From CAZSGN01 sp964606415 (lineage in GTDB: Bacteria > Bacteroidota > Bacteroidia > Bacteroidales > JBBRXJ01): a stretch of 6,406 nt of DNA. Under the pieces are notes generated by a model. It was not told the DNA's origin, did not search any database, and worked only from the letters and a program-made list of their open reading frames with translations. A program made the position numbers and the translations under genes. Of the stretch, positions 1 to 6,406 are shown piece after piece. The stretch covers positions 1-6,406 of the forward strand of contig CAZSGN010000168.1 in the NCBI GenBank assembly GCA_964606415.1. Reading direction: 5' to 3'. Position 1 is the first letter of the stretch; each line of letters begins with the position of its first letter.

Positions 1-112
1 AGGTACGGTAAGTCACTCCAATAATCTCGAACCCCTGATCCTTCAATAACATTGCAGCGACAGAGCTATCAATGCCACCACTCATAGCCAATAAGACCCG
101 TTTGTTTGTCAT
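1..112 (-). CDS. mnmA: tRNA-specific 2-thiouridylase MnmA, N-terminal fragment (cut by window edge)
   Basis: Partial gene: only the first 37 codons lie in the window, and the rest continues beyond base 1. The start is the ATG at 112-110. The peptide has a short beta strand (VLLAM, residues 6-10), then the PP-loop ATP-binding signature SGGIDSS (11-17), a helix (VAAMLLKDQG) and a second strand, IIGVTYRT (30-37). In MnmA this P-loop binds ATP, which adenylates C2 of the wobble uridine U34 before sulfur transfer in tRNA-Lys, -Glu and -Gln; the enzyme is cytosolic. The P-loop at residue 11 and the strand IIGVTYRT suit MnmA better than other PP-loop enzymes such as TilS, GuaA, QueC or ArgG, but the distinguishing catalytic cysteines lie outside the window. 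The start codon is 7 bp after the stop of the upstream MORN-repeat gene, so the two are probably co-transcribed. No clear Shine-Dalgarno sequence is seen. Confidence 0.85.
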   Translation of the reverse strand, partial: MTNKRVLLAMSGGIDSSVAAMLLKDQGFEIIGVTYRT

Positions 113-119
113 AAGATTT

Positions 120-905
120 TCACTGAAAAGGTGGTGTATTTTCCGGATCCTGAATAGACGGAGTTTGCTGCTCAAGCCTTTCCAACTCATCATCTTCCAT
201 TTTTTCAAATTTATCAAGATCCTTAGGAATACCGTTCTCATATTCAATTTCCTTCTCAACCTCACCCTTTTCATCATAAGTAGCCCATACTCCTGATTTC
301 ACCCCATTTTTATACCTTCCGACAATATAAGGCACTCCATTAGGGTAGAAAGCCTTGTAGCGCCCATGCATCTTTCCATCTTGATAAGCACATTTTATTT
401 TAACTTTGCCACTTTGGAAAAATTGTTTCCATTCCCCATCCGCAACACCATCTGAAAAATATTTCACCTCGCTAATCTGCCCCTCTTCATAAAAAGTTTT
501 CTTTGGCCCATGTAGCTCACCATTGCTATATGACTCTTCAGAAGTTAATTCACCCGAATAATAACTGTAATAAGACCATATGCTATCTTTTTTCTTATTG
601 ACATATTTACCTTGTGCAGCTAACTTGCCATTATTATAATAAACATTTGTACGAACAGTATCATTCCCCGGTTTAAAATACTGGACAATCCTTGTCTGAT
701 CCTCTTTATAACGCACGAACTCCCCCTGGGGACGCCCTTCTTTAAAGAAACCATAATAAAGCGTATCTCCATCCGGATATGTTTTTAACCACCAACCTGA
801 TTTTTGGCCTTCCTCATTCAATTGATTAAAAGTTGTATCTGTTTGCGCTTGTACCCCGGAACTAATAAAAATAAAAAAGAACACATTAAAAATGATTTTT
901 TGCAT
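120..905 (-). CDS. Exported MORN-repeat (YwqK-like) protein
   Basis: A 261-residue protein of unknown function. The start is placed at ATG 905-903 because it opens directly on a signal peptide (MQKIIFNVFFFIFISSGVQA, cut before Gln21); the frame stays open to 1028, but that extension overlaps the upstream gene and would bury the signal sequence. The mature part is mostly tandem units of about 23 residues of the MORN_2 type (PF07661), each with an aromatic pair, an N/S/D-G turn, a variable strand and a G-x-W/Y/F end: for example 137-159 (FYEEGQISEV...DGEW), 160-182 (FFQSGKVKI...HGRY) and 183-206 (FYPNGVPYI...SGVW). At least five units run from about 87 to 225. The tail (226-261) is charged, then Pro/Gln-rich. 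Such proteins are often auto-named 'YwqK family antitoxin', but nothing here supports a toxin partner. The signal peptide places it in the periplasm or envelope, perhaps as a protein-binding scaffold (inference). It lies 31 bp after the preceding gene and 7 bp before mnmA. Confidence 0.85.
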   Translation of the reverse strand: MQKIIFNVFFFIFISSGVQAQTDTTFNQLNEEGQKSGWWLKTYPDGDTLYYGFFKEGRPQGEFVRYKEDQTRIVQYFKPGNDTVRTNVYYNNGKLAAQGKYVNKKKDSIWSYYSYYSGELTSEESYSNGELHGPKKTFYEEGQISEVKYFSDGVADGEWKQFFQSGKVKIKCAYQDGKMHGRYKAFYPNGVPYIVGRYKNGVKSGVWATYDEKGEVEKEIEYENGIPKDLDKFEKMEDDELERLEQQTPSIQDPENTPPFQ

Positions 906-936
906 AATACTTATTTGTTGATTAAAAATATTAATA

Positions 937-1530
937 TTAATAAACAGAAAAATGATTAAAAGGGTTAGCACCTGGCCTCCTGGAAAATGGCTGCATGAAA
1001 TAAGGGTTAGATCCTTCCCATGCACCATAAGAATAACTATAAGGTGTATTAATGTTAATCATCCCCTGAAGACTTATATGATCTCCCACTTTATAATCCA
1101 GATGTAATAGCCCACCAAATTGATCATTCATTTTATTGAACATGTTATTACCCGCTTTTTCTGAATGATTTTTGAAACCTATCCCTGTAAGCATCAGATC
1201 ATCAGACAGTTTATATGTTGCCCCGAAATAAAAAGAGCCGGGGTTCATAGCTGCTCCAGGCGCCAGGGAACTATTGCCTGCCACAGGATTTTTCGGCACA
1301 GTATTAAAGCTGGCACCGGCAAAAGTTGTCAGTTCATTTGTCACAGGCTTTAAAAAAACAGGATTCAGCATAAACATCATTTGCGACCGTTGCCCATTTG
1401 ACATAAATGAAGTTCCCATAGTAATATTAAAATCCCCTTGTGACTGATCTTTTACAAATTGTGAAAAAACAGCTTCCGCAGCAAAGAAACAAATAAACAA
1501 AAACAAAAAATATTTATTGGAAATCTTCAT
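937..1530 (-). CDS. Small exported protein of unknown function, possible outer-membrane beta-barrel
   Basis: I do not recognise a named family. The 197-residue product begins with a clear signal peptide (basic start MKISNKY, hydrophobic core to about residue 20, likely cleavage VFS|Q24). An in-frame ATG five codons upstream (1545) is less likely because it puts MMWYV before the basic n-region. The mature protein shows alternating, aromatic-rich segments ending in turns: FNITMGTSFM (34-43), MMFMLNPVFL (51-60), ELTTFAGASF (66-75), SFYFGATYKL (99-108), DLMLTGIGFK (111-120), QFGGLLHLDYKV (137-148) and ISLQGMININ (152-161). This suits antiparallel amphipathic strands of a small outer-membrane barrel. 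The C-terminus (162-197) is rich in Tyr, Pro, Asn and Ser and ends in SVY. The Cys at 14 lies inside the hydrophobic core without a lipobox, so it is not a lipoprotein. The gene starts inside the end of relA (17-bp overlap), suggesting translational coupling. Confidence 0.72.
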   Translation of the reverse strand: MKISNKYFLFLFICFFAAEAVFSQFVKDQSQGDFNITMGTSFMSNGQRSQMMFMLNPVFLKPVTNELTTFAGASFNTVPKNPVAGNSSLAPGAAMNPGSFYFGATYKLSDDLMLTGIGFKNHSEKAGNNMFNKMNDQFGGLLHLDYKVGDHISLQGMININTPYSYSYGAWEGSNPYFMQPFSRRPGANPFNHFSVY

Positions 1531-3730
1531 AACGTACCACATCATTTACACCTTTAACATTTGCTATTTTATCCATTAAAGAAGTCAAATGCTCCTTGTC
1601 TTTAACCAACAAAGAAATTTTCCCATCAAACAAACCATTATTTGAATCAAAAGAAACCGATCGCATATAAACACGTAAATCTTTTGAAATAATATTGGAA
1701 ATGTTATTCACAATCCCCATGTCATCATAACCAGTAATCCTGATTTTAGTTTCGTACATGGCAGATGCTTTTCCATCAGCCTCCGTCCATCTTGCATTTA
1801 CAACACGGTATGGATACCGGAGTAATAATTGCTGCGCATTAGGACAATTTTTCCTGTGTATTTTAATCCCTTCGCTCACTGTTACGAAACCAAAAATAGG
1901 ATCACCCATGATTGGATTACAACACTTCGCAAGTTTATAATCAACATTTTCAATCTGATTATCAATAATCAGAAAATCATCCGTAGAAGCTTTTTTCAGC
2001 GGTTTATCGACCTCAATGTTATGCTCAACCTCTTTCGCATTAGGCAAAGCATGAAAATCTCCATTCTCCTTATCAAAAACTTCTTTAATCTCCGTAATTT
2101 CAATTTTCCCAACAGCAACATTGTAATAAAGATCAACCGCTTTACTCAATTTAAAAAACGCTAATAATTTATTGATATTAACATCATTATAAGAAATTTT
2201 CCAGTTTTTGAAACGCCGTTTGATCATTTCCTGGCCATTTTCTGCCTCTTTAAGCTGATCCTGCCTTAAAAGCTGTTTGATTTTTGTCTTCGCCTTTGAA
2301 GTAATCACATACTCAAGCCAGTCGCTTTTAGGTTTTTGTGTTTTAGAGGTCATGATCTCAATCTGATCTCCATTATGCAGGCGGTGCCTAATAGGGACAT
2401 TACGATTATTGATTTTCGCTCCTGTACAAGCAGCTCCGATGTCAGAGTGAATGTCAAAAGCAAAATCCAGCACGGAAGCTCCTTTGGGATATTTCCTCAA
2501 ATCTCCTTTCGGGGTAAATACAAAAACCTCATCATCATAAATATTGAGCTTCATCTGATCCACAAGATCTGATTCTGTTTCGGCAGACTCAAGAAATTCG
2601 CGCACCCTGTTCATCCATGACTCCAGACGCTGATTATCATTACCCCCTTTATATTTCCAATGAGCAGCCAACCCTTTTTCAGCCACCTCATTCATTCGTT
2701 CCGTCCTTATTTGCACTTCCACCCATTTACCACCAGGGCCAACGACTGTCGTATGAAGAGACTCATATCCATTTGACTTGGGGACAGATATCCAATCACG
2801 CAATCGCCGGGGATTAGGCTGATAAATATTTGTAACGACCGAATAAACCGACCAGCAATCTGATTTTTCATCTTTCAATGTATTATGTAAGATGATACGA
2901 ATAGCAAAGAGATCGTAAACTTCCTCAAACTCAACATCCTGAGATTTCATTTTATTCCAGATAGAATGAATTGACTTGGCTCGGGTTTGGATCTCAAAAT
3001 CAAAATGTTCTTTAAGCAATTGTTCCTTGATAGGCTCAATAAACTTCCGGATAAACTTATTCCGCCGTGATGTTGTTTTTTTTAGTTTAGCCTCAATGGA
3101 CTTAAACACCTCCGGTTCTTGATACTTCAAAGCAAGATCTTCCAGCTCTGTTTTGATTTGGTAAAGGCCCAGCCGATGAGCAAGAGGTGCATAAAGAACA
3201 GAGACTTCCTCCGCGACAGCCTTTTGTTGCACCGTATTAAACCGATGTAACCGGCGCATAATATATAGCCTCTCAGCCAATTTAATCAAGATAACCCGTA
3301 CATCTTTAGAAACAGTAAAGATGAATTGCCTGAAATTTTCAGCTTGCATAATGCTAAGGCTACTATCTGCCACAGGAATCTGCACCAACCCATCTACAAT
3401 GGTATGGATTTGCTCACCAAACTCCTCTTTAATATCAGCAAGAGACAAGCGTCCCTCTTTCACGAAAAGATAAAGAAAAGCACTAATCAGGGTCATTCTG
3501 CCCAGGCCAATTTCTTTGGCAAGGATACGGGCAATGCCCATCGGATAGAAAACATAAGCTTCTCCAAGAAAATCAGGCTTGCCCTGTGAGAGATCCAGCG
3601 CCCTGTTCATGGCCTTACGAATCTCACCAACCTCTTTTTTGGACAAATCCCCTTTTACCGCCTTTAGAATCGTCCGGTAACGACTCACAATCTTACTATT
3701 ATCCTTAGCCGCTTGAACTTTGGTTACCAT
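1514..3730 (-). CDS. relA: Long RelA/SpoT homologue: (p)ppGpp synthetase with degenerate hydrolase domain
   Basis: A full-length RSH protein (738 residues) that transfers pyrophosphate from ATP to GDP/GTP to make the alarmone (p)ppGpp. Domains in order: pseudo-HD domain (about 45-195), synthetase (about 240-365), TGS (about 402-462), helical region, zinc-finger/conserved-cysteine region (about 595-632) and C-terminal ACT/RRM (about 658-735). Synthetase hallmarks are present: RAKSIHSIWNKM (250-261), the Mg-binding Asp in YDLFAIR (D273), NGYESLHTT (320-328, with guanine-stacking Tyr322) and VEVQIRT (337-343, with catalytic Glu338). The regulatory half keeps C603, C604, H625 and C629, so ribosome-linked activation is plausible. 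In contrast, the HD hydrolase residues are lost: HP becomes YP (62-63), HD becomes YL (87-88), ED becomes KE (91-92), and the Asp and Asn of LADRLHNMR become E153 and I157. It is therefore predicted to be synthetase-only, like E. coli RelA, although the rest reads like Bacteroidota bifunctional Rel. Its stop overlaps the next gene by 17 bp, and it begins 28 bp after the previous one. Confidence 0.95.
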   Translation of the reverse strand: MVTKVQAAKDNSKIVSRYRTILKAVKGDLSKKEVGEIRKAMNRALDLSQGKPDFLGEAYVFYPMGIARILAKEIGLGRMTLISAFLYLFVKEGRLSLADIKEEFGEQIHTIVDGLVQIPVADSSLSIMQAENFRQFIFTVSKDVRVILIKLAERLYIMRRLHRFNTVQQKAVAEEVSVLYAPLAHRLGLYQIKTELEDLALKYQEPEVFKSIEAKLKKTTSRRNKFIRKFIEPIKEQLLKEHFDFEIQTRAKSIHSIWNKMKSQDVEFEEVYDLFAIRIILHNTLKDEKSDCWSVYSVVTNIYQPNPRRLRDWISVPKSNGYESLHTTVVGPGGKWVEVQIRTERMNEVAEKGLAAHWKYKGGNDNQRLESWMNRVREFLESAETESDLVDQMKLNIYDDEVFVFTPKGDLRKYPKGASVLDFAFDIHSDIGAACTGAKINNRNVPIRHRLHNGDQIEIMTSKTQKPKSDWLEYVITSKAKTKIKQLLRQDQLKEAENGQEMIKRRFKNWKISYNDVNINKLLAFFKLSKAVDLYYNVAVGKIEITEIKEVFDKENGDFHALPNAKEVEHNIEVDKPLKKASTDDFLIIDNQIENVDYKLAKCCNPIMGDPIFGFVTVSEGIKIHRKNCPNAQQLLLRYPYRVVNARWTEADGKASAMYETKIRITGYDDMGIVNNISNIISKDLRVYMRSVSFDSNNGLFDGKISLLVKDKEHLTSLMDKIANVKGVNDVVRYEDFQ

Positions 3731-3758
3731 AAAACTATAAGAATTCGCTTAAACACTA

Positions 3759-4790
3759 TTATCTAAAGCTAATACCTAAGCCTGTTGATACAAAAGAGTA
3801 ATCCGTTTTAGTATAATCAACGTGGAAAGTCACTACGGCAAAAGTCAATTTGGCTCCGATGTTCAGTCGTGGTTTGACATTACCATCTTCATCCTCAATA
3901 TCCATTTCAATATCTTTTTCCACCTTAAGATCACCATTATCATCAGGAACAGGATAATCGCCGGCAAGCTTAAGGTTACCGGTGGTAGATGATAGCCCTA
4001 CGCCTCCATAAAAAGCAATAACAGGTAAATCGGCAGAAACAAGCAACGAAGAGGTGAGGTTATCCACCTTAAATTCCAGTTGCTGATTATCAAAATCGCT
4101 GTCAGTTGAATTAGTAAGCCCTATATCGTCTGGTTTCACAGAAAGGCCCACAGAAGATTTCATTTGTGAATAAGCGGCCATTACCGAAACATTTAAAAAA
4201 GGAAGTTTATCCACAAGTCCTAAATGCTGCATAACATCATGCTTAAAGCCCACACCCCATAAACCGACTTCACCTTTATTACCAAGCTCTATAGCAGGGG
4301 CATATTTACCCATTAGCTCAGTGCCTTTGGGTAGTCCAACACCGGCTTTCACCATTGGCGAGAACATCACCGGAACACCTGTCCCCTTAGGCGTATTAAA
4401 TTTGATATTTTCGCCATCATAACTTAATTCGGGCCCTTTTTGGGCTTTCCCCGCAATAGAAGGCGCCATATTATCAGAATAATCTGCATTTAAATCCAGA
4501 TTATCAAGATTAAAATCTCGTTCATTAGGTGGAATAAAAGCAAAACTCCCGCTGAAAGTCACATCAAACCCCAGTGCTTTATGGGCTTTGGCCGTATTAT
4601 ACCAGCCGGTACTTAAATTGCCTCCCAAAGCTTTAGAAAAAGGAGCCAGGTAGGAAGACATAATGGCTTTGCCATCTTCAATGCCGGCCCCCATAATAAC
4701 GCCTGCATCTTTAAGCTGAGCATTAGAAGGCACAAAAATAAAATTCAAAAGAACAATAAATCCGAGGGTATTCAGGTTAATTTTTTTCAT
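3759..4790 (-). CDS. DUF6588-like exported protein, probable outer-membrane beta-barrel
   Basis: A 343-residue secreted protein, first gene of the minus-strand group. The start is placed at ATG 4790, giving a signal peptide MKKINLNTLGF... cut at SNA|Q25; an in-frame ATG at 4805 adds only MKFNA and cannot be excluded. The early segment YLAPFSKALGGNLSTGWYNTAKAHKALGFD (starting at residue 47) matches my memory of the Bacteroidota family DUF6588: a conserved Gly/Trp-Tyr-Asn-Thr stretch followed by barrel-like strands. Later amphipathic strands (for example VGLWGVGFKHDV, 175-186; VIAFYGGVGLSS, 257-268; LTFAVVTFHVDYT, 315-327) and the C-terminal Phe-Arg suggest an integral outer-membrane barrel. 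Residues 278-304 form a very acidic stretch (D/E/N-rich, ending EDEDGN) that may be an exposed or calcium-binding loop (inference). The function of the family is unknown to me; the DUF name rests on motif memory, not a search. A candidate promoter lies upstream at 4869-4899. Confidence 0.8.
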   Translation of the reverse strand: MKKINLNTLGFIVLLNFIFVPSNAQLKDAGVIMGAGIEDGKAIMSSYLAPFSKALGGNLSTGWYNTAKAHKALGFDVTFSGSFAFIPPNERDFNLDNLDLNADYSDNMAPSIAGKAQKGPELSYDGENIKFNTPKGTGVPVMFSPMVKAGVGLPKGTELMGKYAPAIELGNKGEVGLWGVGFKHDVMQHLGLVDKLPFLNVSVMAAYSQMKSSVGLSVKPDDIGLTNSTDSDFDNQQLEFKVDNLTSSLLVSADLPVIAFYGGVGLSSTTGNLKLAGDYPVPDDNGDLKVEKDIEMDIEDEDGNVKPRLNIGAKLTFAVVTFHVDYTKTDYSFVSTGLGISFR

Positions 4791-4860
4791 GGCATTAAAT
4801 TTCATTAAATTTAAAAAAATTACATTATTCTATTTATTTATATACGGATAAAATTTATTA

Positions 4861-4889
4861 TTGTTTTGTAAAGTTAAGACCTAATTTTG
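4861..4889 (+). promoter_or_regulatory. Candidate Bacteroidota-type promoter for rarA
   Basis: TTG (4861-4863), an 18-base spacer, then TAATTTTG (4882-4889), a perfect match to the Bacteroidota -7 consensus TAnnTTTG. Transcription would begin about 4895-4897, only 7-9 bases before the rarA ATG at 4904, giving an almost leaderless mRNA. The bases before the ATG are AT-rich with no Shine-Dalgarno sequence, which is normal for this phylum. The element overlaps the opposite-strand candidate at 4869-4899. Confidence 0.45.
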
Positions 4890-4899
4890 ATTAATCCAA
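4869..4899 (-). promoter_or_regulatory. Candidate Bacteroidota-type promoter for the minus-strand gene group
   Basis: On the minus strand, TTG (4899-4897) is followed after 20 bases by TAACTTTA (4876-4869), a 7-of-8 match to the Bacteroidota -7 element TAnnTTTG, with spacing close to the usual 19 or so. Transcription would begin near 4862, leaving a leader of about 70 nt before ATG 4790. It is the only good match I saw in the gap ahead of the DUF6588-like gene, and it would serve the whole group through relA to mnmA. In AT-rich DNA such matches arise by chance, so this is a prediction. Confidence 0.4.
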
Positions 4900-4903
4900 T
4901 CAT

Positions 4904-6202
4904 ATGAAGACAAATCAACCATTAGCAGACCGAATGCGTCCCCAGAACCTTGATGAATATGTTGGGCAGGAACACCTTATCGGTGAAAATGCCGTTTTAC
5001 GAAAAAGCATTGATCACCAGGCATTGCCCTCATTCATTATGTGGGGTCCACCCGGCGTAGGAAAGACAACCCTGGCGCGAATCATTGCCTCCCAACTTAA
5101 CAGGCCTTTCCATGTTCTTAGTGCTATAAGCAGTGGGGTTAAAGACGTGCGGGAAACCATTGCGAAAGCAAAAAAACAACAATTTTTTAATACAGGAACA
5201 CCTGTTCTTTTTATTGATGAAATACACCGCTTTAGTAAATCACAACAAGATTCATTACTGGGAGCTGTAGAAGAAGGCACCATTACCCTAATAGGAGCAA
5301 CCACAGAAAACCCTTCGTTTGAAGTAATATCACCACTCTTGTCTCGCTGCCAGGTATATGTATTAAAAGCATTTGAAAAAAAAGATCTCGATCAGATATT
5401 AAAAAGAGCCATCGAAAAAGACCCCGAACTAAGCCAATACTCAATAACCATTGAAGAAGAGGAAGCCATATTCCGTCATTCCGGAGGTGATGCCCGAAAA
5501 CTTTTGAACATTCTGGAATTGGTTGTTCATTCCGCGTTAGAAAAAGGCAGTGATAAAAACGAGATCAGAATTACCAACGAAAGCGTATTAAAACAGATTC
5601 AAAAAAGCCCTGCTAATTATGACAAAAACGGGGAACAACATTACGACATCATTTCCGCGTTTATCAAATCTGTACGCGGGAGCGACCCCAATGCGGCAGT
5701 TTACTGGCTTGCCAGAATGGTTGAAGGTGGAGAAGAGCCAAAATTCATTGCACGCAGGCTGGTTATCCTTGCCGCTGAAGACATTGGACTGGCCAATCCT
5801 AACGCACTTCTAATGGCTAACACCTGCTTTGACGCGGTGAATAAAATTGGCTGGCCCGAAAGCCGGATTATTTTATCCGAGGCCACCATCTATTTAGCAA
5901 CATCACCCAAAAGCAATGCTGCTTACGAGGCTATTAATAAAGCACAGGCCCTGGTCAACCAAACCGGCGACCTGCCAGTTCCTCTGCATATCAGAAATGC
6001 ACCAACTAAACTAATGAAAGATCTGGGGTATGGAGAAAATTACAAGTACGCCCACCAATATAAAGATCATTTTGTTGAGGATAATTATCTCCCCGAAGAA
6101 ATGAAAGGAACAATCATTTATACGCCCCAGGAAAACGGCAAAGAAAAAGATATTGCTGAAAAACTTAAAAAACAATGGGCTAAAATCTATGGTTACAAAT
6201 AA
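4904..6202 (+). CDS. rarA: Replication-associated recombination protein A (RarA/MgsA), AAA+ ATPase
   Basis: A complete 432-residue member of the RarA/MgsA/WRNIP1 family, close to the usual family length of about 430-450. These cytosolic, tetrameric clamp-loader-like ATPases act at stalled or damaged replication forks and interact with SSB and single-strand/duplex junctions. The start fits the family's conserved opening (PLADRMRPQNLDEYVGQEHL, residues 6-25). AAA+ motifs appear in order: Walker A GPPGVGKT (48-55), Walker B VLFIDEIHRF (101-110, D105/E106), sensor 1 GATTEN (131-136), arginine finger in SPLLSRC (R148) and sensor 2 GGDARK (194-199, R198). The C-terminal family domain includes SAFIKSVRGSDPNAAVYWLARM (starting at 251), AAEDIGLANPNAL (290-302) and the late HIRNAPTKLMKDLGYG block (362-377). 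No key residue is missing. It is divergently oriented from the minus-strand group and looks monocistronic, since no gene follows within the window. Confidence 0.97.
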   Translation: MKTNQPLADRMRPQNLDEYVGQEHLIGENAVLRKSIDHQALPSFIMWGPPGVGKTTLARIIASQLNRPFHVLSAISSGVKDVRETIAKAKKQQFFNTGTPVLFIDEIHRFSKSQQDSLLGAVEEGTITLIGATTENPSFEVISPLLSRCQVYVLKAFEKKDLDQILKRAIEKDPELSQYSITIEEEEAIFRHSGGDARKLLNILELVVHSALEKGSDKNEIRITNESVLKQIQKSPANYDKNGEQHYDIISAFIKSVRGSDPNAAVYWLARMVEGGEEPKFIARRLVILAAEDIGLANPNALLMANTCFDAVNKIGWPESRIILSEATIYLATSPKSNAAYEAINKAQALVNQTGDLPVPLHIRNAPTKLMKDLGYGENYKYAHQYKDHFVEDNYLPEEMKGTIIYTPQENGKEKDIAEKLKKQWAKIYGYK

Positions 6203-6203
6203 C

Positions 6204-6240
6204 ATTATCAACTAACATCTCTTTCTTTGTGCTTGATAAT
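6204..6240 (+). terminator. Possible rarA terminator: 8-bp inverted repeat
   Basis: ATTATCAA (6204-6211) and TTGATAAT (6233-6240) are perfect inverted copies separated by 21 bases, starting 2 bp after the rarA stop codon. The stem would be weak (only one G-C pair in each arm) and the 3' side is followed by an A-rich, not T-rich, run, so it is not a classic intrinsic terminator. Its position makes an end-of-transcript role possible, but the match may be chance. The rest of the tail (6241-6406) is AT-rich and shows no gene I can support. Confidence 0.2.
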
Positions 6241-6406
6241 AAAAAAATAAAAACTTGATTTAATGCTGTCAATAAAAATAAAATCCAATAAATTTTCTAA
6301 ATTTATCCTTCAAATTAAGATAAGTACTATATCATTACTTTATTATAAAATAATAGGTTCTACCACTAATTTAATGAAAGCTTGCAATTTGTTTATATGT
6401 AGATAA

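Noticed and set aside
72..296. Plus-strand open frame of 74 codons across the mnmA start and the end of the MORN-repeat gene
   Set aside because: It is antisense to two supported genes and its hydrophobic Phe/Ile/Leu-rich product is a by-product of Lys/Glu-rich codons on the other strand.
906..1028. N-terminal extension of the MORN-repeat gene (start at 1028 instead of 905)
   Set aside because: It would overlap the preceding gene by about 90 bp and place an internal signal peptide 41 residues in; the ATG at 905 opens directly on a normal signal peptide.
1829..2164. Plus-strand open frame of 111 codons inside relA
   Set aside because: It lies opposite the conserved zinc-finger and helical regions of RelA; its composition (Ile/Asn/Phe-rich) is what antisense of AT-rich coding DNA gives.
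5014..5304. Antisense open frame of 96 codons inside rarA
   Set aside because: It is the reverse-strand shadow of the Walker A/Walker B region of a clearly real gene and shows no protein-like features of its own.
6288..6306. Perfect 8-bp palindrome ATAAATTT-TCT-AAATTTAT
   Set aside because: The stem is made only of A-T pairs in very AT-rich DNA, with no T-tract and no adjacent gene end, so chance is the simplest explanation.
6374..6406. Short open frame ATG...TAA of 10 codons at the right edge
   Set aside because: Too short, with no recognisable peptide and no convincing promoter; its ending exactly at the window edge is coincidental.

Overview
The window looks like a chromosomal segment from a member of the Bacteroidota. 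The evidence is AT-rich DNA, signal peptides cut just before a Gln (VQA|Q, VFS|Q, SNA|Q), start sites without Shine-Dalgarno sequences, promoter-like elements resembling the Bacteroidota TTG/TAnnTTTG type, and families typical of that phylum (a DUF6588-like envelope protein, MORN-type YwqK-like repeats, a Bacteroidota-style long RelA). I would not place it below phylum or class from this sequence.

Layout: bases 1-4790 hold five genes on the minus strand, tightly packed and probably one transcription unit. In transcription order they are a DUF6588-like exported protein (3759-4790), a long RelA/SpoT homologue (1514-3730), a small exported protein of unknown function (937-1530), an exported MORN-repeat protein (120-905) and the first 37 codons of the tRNA 2-thiouridylase mnmA (1-112, running off the left edge). 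Junctions are a 28-bp gap, a 17-bp overlap, a 31-bp gap and a 7-bp gap. On the plus strand, 4904-6202 encodes the complete AAA+ ATPase RarA. The roughly 100-bp region between the divergent blocks carries two candidate promoters that physically overlap. The last 204 bases are AT-rich and hold no gene I can support, only a weak inverted repeat just after rarA.

Function: the segment combines housekeeping functions (stringent-response signalling, tRNA wobble modification, replication-fork maintenance) with three exported proteins of unknown role. The most notable point is that the RelA homologue keeps an intact-looking ppGpp synthetase domain and the TGS, zinc-finger and ACT regulatory regions, but has lost nearly every metal-binding and catalytic residue of the N-terminal HD hydrolase. 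It is therefore predicted to be synthetase-only, which implies a separate ppGpp hydrolase elsewhere in the genome. I found no mobile element, CRISPR array, RNA gene or evident new defence system; this is mostly ordinary core genome.
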